A stretch of DNA of 64,000 bases, from NCBI GenBank assembly GCA_027493885.1, contig JAOSJZ010000001.1, positions 2,040,622-2,104,621 of the forward strand. Direction: 5' to 3'. Positions 58,213-64,000 of this stretch are shown piece after piece; position 1 is the stretch's first letter; each line of letters starts with the position of its first letter. Origin of the DNA: Gaiella sp. GTDB taxonomy: Bacteria; Actinomycetota; Thermoleophilia; Gaiellales; Gaiellaceae. Made by a program: the position numbers and the translations under genes. Below the pieces are notes generated by a model, which ran no database searches, was not told the DNA's origin, and was given only the letters and a program-made list of their open reading frames with translations.

Positions 58213-59907
58213 CTAGCCGTCACCCTGTCGCACGATCCCCGCGCCATCTCGGCGAATGGTGCCGACGAACGGCCGGGCGGCGAGCATTCCACAGAGGAGC
58301 CAGGTGCCGAAGACGAGCCCCACCCAGGGCACCGCGGGCGCCCAGGCGAGGACGAGCACGAGCTGCAGCACGCCGAGCCCTGCGATTCCCGGCAGGCCGC
58401 GGGAGGTCGCCCACGGAAGCAACGCCGCGACGATACCCAGGGCGAGCGCCGTGGTCGTGATCGCGCTGCTCTCCGCCAGGACGGCCCCGAGCGCATGGAG
58501 CACGTCGGCAGGCCTCTCGCTGCGGGCGACGCCCAGGTCGCCCACCGCCGCCTCCGTGAGGGGTAGCTCCTTCCCGGCGAGACCGGCGACGGCGGCCGCC
58601 GTGAAGATGCCGGCCCCGGCATGGAGGCCCCGGCGCCACCAGCCCCGCGCCGGCTGGACCGCGAGCGGCAGCAGCGCCAGCAGGCCGAGCGGCGCCAGCA
58701 GCGGCCCCGCGCAGAAGGCCAGCCCGGCACGTGGGTCACGCCACGTGACGGCGAGCCATCCCAGCGCGAGGACGCCGTAGACGACCGCCGCCGCCTGCGC
58801 GACGTTCCCGAGCGGGAAGACCGGGGCCGCGAGCGCCAGCGCGAGGCCGAGCCGTGGGGCGCGGAGCGCCACGAGCCCGGCGACGGCCGCGAGCGCGGCG
58901 AGGAGCGGCGCGGGCCAGAACGGGAGCAGCGAGCCTCCGACCGCGGTGGCGACCGCGACCGCGCCGGCGTGGACCGTGCGCCGCGCGAGCGAAGCCGGGA
59001 TGCGAACCGCCTTCGGGCCTGCGCGCGCCGGCGCCCGACGTGCCGGCGCCGCTGGACGCGTGGACCGCGCTCGCGGGGCGGGGGCGACGAACGCCTCGCG
59101 GAGGTCCGCCGCGAGCCTCGCCGCGGGAGGACGCCTAGCGGGATCGACCGCGAGCGCGGCGTCGACCACCGCGAGCAGCCGCCGGGGAAGATCGCCCCGC
59201 CGCGCAGACAAGGGCGGTGCGCCGGAGGAGATCGTCGATGCGACCTGCGGCAGCGGCACGCCCCAGAACGGGTGGCTGCCAGCGAGCGCCTCCCAGAGCA
59301 TCACGCCGACGGCCCACACGTCGCTCCGCTCCGACGCCTCCTCGCCGTCGAGGCGCTCGGGCGAGATGTAGGCAAGCGTGCCGGGGACGTCGCCGACGGC
59401 GGTGAGCGTGTCGGCCTCGTCGAACTGGGCGAGCCCGAAGTCGAGCACCCGGACGGAGACGTCGGCGGTGTCCTCGACGAGGACGTTCGACGGCTTCACG
59501 TCCCGGTGGACGATGCCGCGCCGGTGCGCGTGCGCGAGCCCGTCGAGCACCTGAGCGGCGATCTCGACCGCGGTGGCGTCGTCGACGTCGCCCGCGCGGA
59601 GGATCTCCCGCAACGTGCTCCCGCGTACGTACTCGTAGGCGATGTAGACGTGCCCGCTGTCGCCGGCGAAGTCGTAGGCGCGAACGCACCGCTCGTGGCG
59701 CAGGCGTGACGCGGCTTCCATCTCGCGCGCCGCCCGCGCCGCCCGCTTTCCCTCGCGGGGAACGATCTTGAGCGCGACCTCGAGCCCCGTGCGCTCGTCC
59801 CGCGCGAGCCAGACCGACCCCGAGCCGCCCCGTCCGAGCGGGCGGAGCGGGCGGTAGCGGTCGAGGACGAGCGCTCGGTCCGGGAGGGCGAAGGCAGCGG
59901 ACGACAC
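58213..59907 (-). CDS. Ser/Thr protein kinase with polytopic membrane C-terminus
   Basis: A 564-residue protein. The kinase domain (about residues 15-280) has LGRGGSGSVWLARD, ALKIVPREGK, GIVHRDVKPSNVLVED, VLDFGLAQFDE and GTLAYISPERLDG. After a basic Pro/Ala linker comes a region with about eight hydrophobic helices (HAGAVAVATAVGGSLLPFW onward). It has no PASTA or other sensor domain. It is the first gene of the wall operon and occupies the place of pknA in mycobacteria. The membrane region may sense lipids or carry a transport function. Confidence 0.85.
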   Translation of the reverse strand: MSSAAFALPDRALVLDRYRPLRPLGRGGSGSVWLARDERTGLEVALKIVPREGKRAARAAREMEAASRLRHERCVRAYDFAGDSGHVYIAYEYVRGSTLREILRAGDVDDATAVEIAAQVLDGLAHAHRRGIVHRDVKPSNVLVEDTADVSVRVLDFGLAQFDEADTLTAVGDVPGTLAYISPERLDGEEASERSDVWAVGVMLWEALAGSHPFWGVPLPQVASTISSGAPPLSARRGDLPRRLLAVVDAALAVDPARRPPAARLAADLREAFVAPAPRARSTRPAAPARRAPARAGPKAVRIPASLARRTVHAGAVAVATAVGGSLLPFWPAPLLAALAAVAGLVALRAPRLGLALALAAPVFPLGNVAQAAAVVYGVLALGWLAVTWRDPRAGLAFCAGPLLAPLGLLALLPLAVQPARGWWRRGLHAGAGIFTAAAVAGLAGKELPLTEAAVGDLGVARSERPADVLHALGAVLAESSAITTTALALGIVAALLPWATSRGLPGIAGLGVLQLVLVLAWAPAVPWVGLVFGTWLLCGMLAARPFVGTIRRDGAGIVRQGDG

Positions 59908-60029
59908 CGGATACCGTCCTTCGCCGTACCACGGGAACGTCCTTCGCCGCCGAATCTCCCGTACACTCGACCGCTGGAAGGTGCTCGCGGCCCGCCCGCC
60001 GAGCGTCACCGGCCCGGCGGCCAGAGACG

Positions 60030-61200
60030 ATGACCGTGCACGACGACGACATCCTCGACTTCGACTTCGTCGACGACGAGACGCGCGAGCTCGCGCCGCC
60101 GTCACGTCCCAGCGGACGCCCGCCTGGCGGAGGGCCGAGCGGCGGGGGTGGAGGTGGCCCGCGGCGTCCGCAGCTTCGGGCTCCGCACGGGATCACGCCC
60201 CTCCTCCGGCTCGCCGGCCTCGTCGCGCTCGCGATCCTCGTGGTCGTGCTCCTCGCCGTCTGGGTACAGGGGTGCGCAGGCACGGACGAGCAGACCGCGT
60301 ACGGCAACTACCTCGCGAGCGCCGGCGAGGTGGGCAAGGACTCCGCGAAGGTGGGGGGCGGATCTGGCGACGCTCCTCACGACGCCCGGCCTGACGCAGA
60401 CCGAGCTCGAGACGAAGCTCGGCGGCTTCGTGCAGCGGCAGCAGCTCGACGTCGAGCGCGCCCGCGATCTCGACCCGCCCGGCCCCCTGACACCCGCCCA
60501 CGCCCACGCCGTGGAAGCGCTCGGTCTCCGGGTCGCCGGCCTCGAGGGCATGCTCGCGACGTTCCGCGCGACGAAGAGCACCGACGACCAGGCGGCCGCG
60601 GGGGAGCAGCTCGCCTCGTGGGGGCAGCGCCTCCAGGCGAGCGACGTGATCTGGAAGGACCTCTTCCAGGGGACGGCGCAGGCGACGATGGCCGCGGAGG
60701 GCGTCGAAGGGCTGACGGCGCCCGCCTCCGTCTTCGTCGAGAACCCGGACCTGTACACAGCACGATCGATGAGCTCGATCTGGCAGCGTGTCCACGGTGC
60801 CTCCACCGGCGGCACGCCGAGCGGCCTCCACGGCAGCGCGCTCGCGTACACGAAGGTGCTGCCGCAGGGCACGCAGCTCTCGACGACGACGGAGACGAAG
60901 ATCACCACCTCGGTCGACACGGGGTTCGAGGTCGGCGTCACGAACTCGGGCGAGTTCCAGGAGGTCGGCGTCCAGGTGAAGCTGACGATCCCTGCGCAAC
61001 CGACCCCCATCGTGAAGACCGGAACCGTCGACGTGATCGACCCGGGCGAGACGAAGCCGGTGACGTTCAAGGACTTCCCGGACTTCCCCTACCAGGAGAA
61101 CACCACCGTGCAGGTCAGCATCGAGCCGGTCGACGGGGAGACGAAGACCGACAACAACACCGCCGAGTATCCGGTGGTCTTCGCGATCGCGCCGTCGTGA
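60030..61200 (+). CDS. Membrane protein with extracellular CARDB-like domain, one frameshift
   Basis: An acidic N-terminus (MTVHDDDILDFDFVDDETREL) and Pro/Gly linker precede one transmembrane helix (LVALAILVVVLLAVWVQGC). The exported part has a helical region (LTQTELETKLGGFVQRQQLDVERARDL) and a C-terminal Ig-like CARDB domain (VGVTNSGEFQEVGVQVKLTI, NTTVQVSIEPVDGETKTDNNTAEYPVVF). The frame breaks at six G (60353-60358); removing one joins KVG to ADLATLLTTPG. It is divergent from the kinase gene. Role unknown; the GTG of the next gene overlaps its stop. Confidence 0.8.
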
Positions 61201-61667
61201 GCCTCGAGCTCGGGGTGGCGATCGCCGCGGTCGCGATCTCGGCGGTCGCGCTCCTCTCGACCATCGCTGCCTGGCGGCGTGTCCGCGCCCTCCGTCGCGA
61301 CCAGCGCGCGATCCTGGGCGGCTCGACGTCCGACGTGGTCGACTTCGCCGTCTCCCTGCAGGGACGGATCGACGATCTCCATCGGGCGGTCGACGAGGTT
61401 GCCGCGGGCCTGACGCGGGTCGACCGGCGCCTCGACGGCGCCGTCACGAACACCTCCGTCGTGCGCTACGACGCGTACCGGGACGCGGGCGGGCAGCAGT
61501 CCGCGTCGGTCGCCTTCCTCGACTCGACGCGCACCGGCACGGTCGTGACGGCGATCCAGGGCCGCGACTACGCGCGGGTCTACGTGAAGGAGCTCGAGCG
61601 CGGCCAGCCGAACCTCGCCCTCTCGCCGGAGGAGACCCAGGCGGTCGAGAGAGCAATGGCGCGCTAG
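61197..61667 (+). CDS. DUF4446 family protein
   Basis: A 156-residue protein: N-terminal hydrophobic helix (LGVAIAAVAISAVALLSTIAAW), a coiled-coil-like stretch (LQGRIDDLHRAVDEVAAGLTRVDRRLDG) and the DUF4446 core VRYDAYRDAGGQQSASVAFLDSTRTGTVVTAIQGRDYARVYVKELERGQPNLALSPEE. The family is common in Gram-positives and uncharacterised. Coupled to the CARDB-domain protein, with which it may form a membrane complex. Followed by a hairpin doublet. Confidence 0.88.
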   Translation: MSLELGVAIAAVAISAVALLSTIAAWRRVRALRRDQRAILGGSTSDVVDFAVSLQGRIDDLHRAVDEVAAGLTRVDRRLDGAVTNTSVVRYDAYRDAGGQQSASVAFLDSTRTGTVVTAIQGRDYARVYVKELERGQPNLALSPEETQAVERAMAR

Positions 61668-61669
61668 GA

Positions 61670-61693
61670 CACTTTCGCCTGGCGGCGAAAGTG
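61670..61693. repeat. GGCAC-hairpin repeat copy 4
   Basis: CACTTTCGCC-(4 nt)-GGCGAAAGTG, directly after the DUF4446 stop; outer bases GGACAC/GTGCC are a degenerate form of the family tip. Confidence 0.65.
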
Positions 61694-61728
61694 CCAGGAC
61701 CGCGAGGCCGGGCGTTCGGGTCGTTCCT

Positions 61729-61758
61729 GGCACTTTCCGGGCTTGCCCGGAAAGTGCC
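61729..61758. repeat. GGCAC-hairpin repeat copy 5
   Basis: GGCACTTTCCGGGC-TT-GCCCGGAAAGTGCC, a perfect 14-bp stem. With copy 4 it forms an inverted doublet 35 bp apart, with CCAGGA/TCCTGG extending the symmetry. Confidence 0.75.
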
Positions 61759-61774
61759 CTGCTACGCTCGCGCC

Positions 61775-62296
61775 GTGAGTCACGTGCTCGTCCTCAACGC
61801 CAGCTTCGAGCCGTTGAACGTGTGCTCGACGCGGCGCGCGCACGTGCTCGTCTGGAAGGGGAAGGCGGAGGTCGTCGAGCGCCTCGACGAGCCGCTGCGG
61901 ACGGCGACGAACACGTACGTCCGTCCGCACGTGATCCGCCTCGTCACCTACGTCCGGGTGCCTCGCTCGGTGAAACGGCGGATCTCCCGTCGTGCGCTCT
62001 TCGCGCGCGACGGCTGGCGTTGCGTCTACTGCGGCGACGCCGCCGGGCGCCTCACGCTCGACCACGTCGTCCCGCGCTCGCGTGGCGGCGACTCCGTGTG
62101 GGAGAACGTCGTCACCGCATGTTCGCCCTGCAACCTCCGCAAGGGCGACCGGTTGCTCGACGAGGCGCACATGCAGCTCGCGCGAGCCCCGCGCGCGCCT
62201 TCGCCGGTGCTGTTCATCAGCCTGGGGCTCCACCACGTCCCCGACGCCTGGCTCCGCTACCTCCCGGCGAGGGAGACGACCGCCGAGGCGGCCTAG
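61775..62296 (+). CDS. HNH endonuclease (McrA-like)
   Basis: A 173-residue HNH protein: ARDGWRCVYCGDAAGRLTLDHVVPRSRGGDSVWENVVTACSPCNLRKGDR contains CxxC, the DH of the beta-beta-alpha metal fold, Asn and a second CxxC. The N-terminal VLNASFEPLNVCSTRRAHVLVWKGKAEVVE is typical of the chromosomal actinobacterial subfamily, which is not part of a restriction operon and has no known substrate. TACGCT is 6 nt before the GTG, so the mRNA is predicted leaderless. Confidence 0.9.
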   Translation: MSHVLVLNASFEPLNVCSTRRAHVLVWKGKAEVVERLDEPLRTATNTYVRPHVIRLVTYVRVPRSVKRRISRRALFARDGWRCVYCGDAAGRLTLDHVVPRSRGGDSVWENVVTACSPCNLRKGDRLLDEAHMQLARAPRAPSPVLFISLGLHHVPDAWLRYLPARETTAEAA

Positions 62297-62315
62297 CCCA
62301 GCCCACGCGGCGCCG

Positions 62316-63200
62316 TTACGGCCAGCGCCCGGCCCGCTGCACGCGGCCCGGCATGGGTCGCGCGAGCACCTCTGCGAGCCAGCGCGCGGTTCCGATCAGC
62401 GCGTCGAGGTCGACGCCCGTGGCGATCCCCTCGCGCTCGAGGACGTACACGACGTCCTCGGTGGCGACGTTCCCCTGCGCCCCCGGCGCGAACGGGCAGC
62501 CGCCGACGCCTCCGACGGAGCCGTCGACGAGCGTCGCGCCCGCCTCGAGCGCGGTGAGGACGCACGCGACCGCGGTCCCGCGCGTGTCGTGGAGGTGCAC
62601 GCCCGTCGCGGCGCCGAGGTCACGGACGCACCGCTCGACGAGGCCGCGCACCTCCGAGGGGGCGGCGACGCCGATCGTGTCGGCGAGCACGACCTCGTCC
62701 ACGCCGTGTGCGACTGCCCGCGCCGCGAGCGCCTGGACCACGCCGGGGTCGACCGGGCCCTCGTAGGGACAACCGAACGCACAGCTGAGCGTGACGGACA
62801 CGCGCCGCCCGTCGGCGTGCGCGCGGCCGGTGACGGCGAGGGCGCGGGCGAGCCCGTCCGCGACCGACGAGCCGCCGTTTCGCTGTTGGAAGGTCTCCGT
62901 GACGCCGAACGTCGCATGCGTCTCCGGGAGCGACGTCGCGGCGAGCCGGTCGTAGCCGCGCTCGTTGAGCACGAGCCCGGCCCAGGTCGTGGCGCCGCCG
63001 ACCGGGAGCGCGGCGACGACCTCCTCCGCCCCTGCCATCGCCGGGACGAGCTCGTCCCGGACGAAGCTCGCGACCTCGACGCGCTGCAGCCCGGACGCCG
63101 CCAGCCTCCCGGCGAGCTCCGCTCGGGTCCCCGGCGGGAGGACGAGCTCGAGCGACTGGAGCCCGTCGCGGGGCGAGACGTCGCACAGCTCGAGGCGCAT
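62316..63200 (-). CDS. Hydroxymethylglutaryl-CoA lyase-like enzyme
   Basis: A 294-residue DRE-TIM enzyme. VSPRDGLQSLEL is the metal/catalytic start (the DRE Arg and Asp), VEVASFVRDELVPAM, FGVTETFQQRNGGSS, CAFGCPYEGPVDP, LADTIGVAAP, HLHDTRGTAVA (metal His pair) and GGVGGCPFAPGAQGNVATED, with the catalytic Cys. HMG-CoA lyase cleaves HMG-CoA to acetoacetate and acetyl-CoA in leucine breakdown. The ATG at 63200 begins the conserved part. Confidence 0.92.
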   Translation of the reverse strand: MRLELCDVSPRDGLQSLELVLPPGTRAELAGRLAASGLQRVEVASFVRDELVPAMAGAEEVVAALPVGGATTWAGLVLNERGYDRLAATSLPETHATFGVTETFQQRNGGSSVADGLARALAVTGRAHADGRRVSVTLSCAFGCPYEGPVDPGVVQALAARAVAHGVDEVVLADTIGVAAPSEVRGLVERCVRDLGAATGVHLHDTRGTAVACVLTALEAGATLVDGSVGGVGGCPFAPGAQGNVATEDVVYVLEREGIATGVDLDALIGTARWLAEVLARPMPGRVQRAGRWP

Positions 63201-63238
63201 GGCCGGATTCTTAGCCTGAATCGCGCCGCAGGCGTGAT

Positions 63239-64000
63239 TCAGGCGGCGACGGTCTCCCACCCCTCGTCCCGGTCGGCCCGGTAGGAGCCGAAGACCCGCA
63301 GGCGCGCGGTCTCGGCGCGCATCTCGGCGAGCGCGGCCGCGACCTCGTCGTCGAGCGGGTGCCCGCCGAGCACGCAGTCGAAGCGGTAGTCGAACGGGCG
63401 CGACGGGATCGGGCGCGAGACGAGCTGCACCATGTCGATCCCGCGCCGCGCGAGCGGCTCGATCGCCTGGTGGAGCGCACCCGGTCGGTGGTGCGTCTCG
63501 AAGGTCAGCGCGGTGCGCCAGTCGCCGTGGCGGCGGTCGAGCCGCGTGTACGGGGCGAGCGCCGCGAAGCGCGTGTACGCGGCATGGTCGCCGACGTCGT
63601 TTGCGAGCACGGCGAGCCGGTGCATGCGCGCCGCCCGCACGCTCGCGACGGCGACGACGGACGGGTCGGCGAGCTCGGCGACCGCGGCGGCGGCATCACC
63701 CGTCGTTGCCGCGACGACCGCAGTCGCCCACGGCATCGAGGCGAGCAGGCTCCGGCACTGGTCGAGCGCGACCGCGTGGGAACGGATCTCGCGGACGTCC
63801 TCGAGCGGGACCTCCGCGGGCCCGACCAGGCAGTGGTGGATCGGGAGGACCGCCTCTGCGACGATCGAGAGCGCGGAGTCGTAGAGGAGGTCGTGCGTCT
63901 CGTTGACCGGCCCGACGAGCGAGCTCTCGATGGGAAGCACGCCGTACGTGCACGCGCGCTCCGTCACCGCGTCGACGACGTCCCGGAAGGACGCTTGTGC
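63239..64000 (-). CDS. pheA: Prephenate dehydratase, 5' end beyond window
   Basis: The minus-strand frame is open to the window edge (AQASFRDVVDAVTERACTYGVLPIESSLVGPVNETHDLL). It gives the C-terminal part of prephenate dehydratase, with PIESSLVGPVNETHDLL, AEAVLPIHHCLVG and the C-terminal ACT domain WRTALTFETHHRPGALHQAIEPLARRGIDMVQLVSRPIPSRPFDYRF. The ESRP-type motif here is RPIPSRPF. It converts prephenate to phenylpyruvate and is feedback-controlled by phenylalanine through the ACT domain. The N-terminal roughly 50 residues are missing. Confidence 0.92.
   Translation of the reverse strand, partial: AQASFRDVVDAVTERACTYGVLPIESSLVGPVNETHDLLYDSALSIVAEAVLPIHHCLVGPAEVPLEDVREIRSHAVALDQCRSLLASMPWATAVVAATTGDAAAAVAELADPSVVAVASVRAARMHRLAVLANDVGDHAAYTRFAALAPYTRLDRRHGDWRTALTFETHHRPGALHQAIEPLARRGIDMVQLVSRPIPSRPFDYRFDCVLGGHPLDDEVAAALAEMRAETARLRVFGSYRADRDEGWETVAA

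Noticed and set aside
1-64000. CRISPR array
   Set aside because: No regularly spaced repeats of 24-40 bp with unique spacers were seen; the short direct repeats found have 10-12 or 22-bp periods and are operators.

Overview
The window is about 70% G+C with dense, often start/stop-overlapping genes, and looks like a chromosome segment of an actinobacterium. The gene order fhaA-fhaB-pstP-rodA-pbpA-pknB, the SUF cluster with a small Rieske ferredoxin, the integrative element of the Streptomyces pSAM2 type and the many probable leaderless transcripts all fit Actinomycetota. The flavour of the small proteins suggests class Thermoleophilia (Gaiellales/Solirubrobacterales), but this is an inference.

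Layout. 0-9.5 kb: a VapBC-like pair (cut by the window edge), wecB, a decayed HelD-type helicase, small membrane or secreted proteins, a 1,160-residue AfsR/SARP regulator facing a secreted protein and a lipoprotein that it may control. 9.5-11.7 kb: a scar region with a diverged tRNA-Lys-derived att remnant, a HicA/HicB toxin-antitoxin pair and a broken HicB/DinB-like gene. 11.73-26.88 kb: an integrative and conjugative element (AICE) bounded by a 43-bp direct repeat of the 3' part of tRNA-Lys(CTT). It carries an NYN nuclease, a type III restriction-modification system, HD, Nudix and HTH genes, TraSA/FtsK, RepSA, Xis and Int, then a three-gene cargo cassette (TIGR04255 protein, HTH protein, unknown protein) and a small YjzC-like gene. 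27-36 kb: cytochrome c oxidase operon interleaved with a repeated nucleotide-binding-like domain, a dihaem cytochrome c, a TPR protein, an amidohydrolase and tatC/tatA. 36-44 kb: sufC-sufB-(two VOC proteins)-sufD, a methyltransferase, a Lon-N protein, sufS-sufU-Rieske. 44-50 kb: methyltransferase, a candidate pseudoknotted RNA, an SDR, a dCTP deaminase interrupted by a class-3-like intein, a DUF4015 glycosidase-like protein and a GABA-type aminotransferase. 50-60 kb: ddl and the cell-wall/phosphosignalling operon. 60-64 kb: membrane proteins, an HNH nuclease, an HMG-CoA lyase-like enzyme and the 3' part of pheA.

How the parts work together. The cox block builds an aa3-type terminal oxidase; the suf genes assemble Fe-S clusters; the kinase/phosphatase/FHA genes are co-transcribed with the SEDS-PBP pair and ddl and should tune peptidoglycan synthesis. 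On the element, TraSA, RepSA, Xis and Int provide transfer, replication and excision, while the restriction, Nudix/HTH and TIGR04255 modules are plausible exclusion or defence cargo.

Quality note. At least eleven otherwise intact genes, including likely essential ones (tatC, pknB twice, pbpA, sufU), are interrupted by one-base gains or losses in G/C runs, mostly of five bases. This looks like residual sequencing error; I annotate those genes across the frameshift and mark the run.
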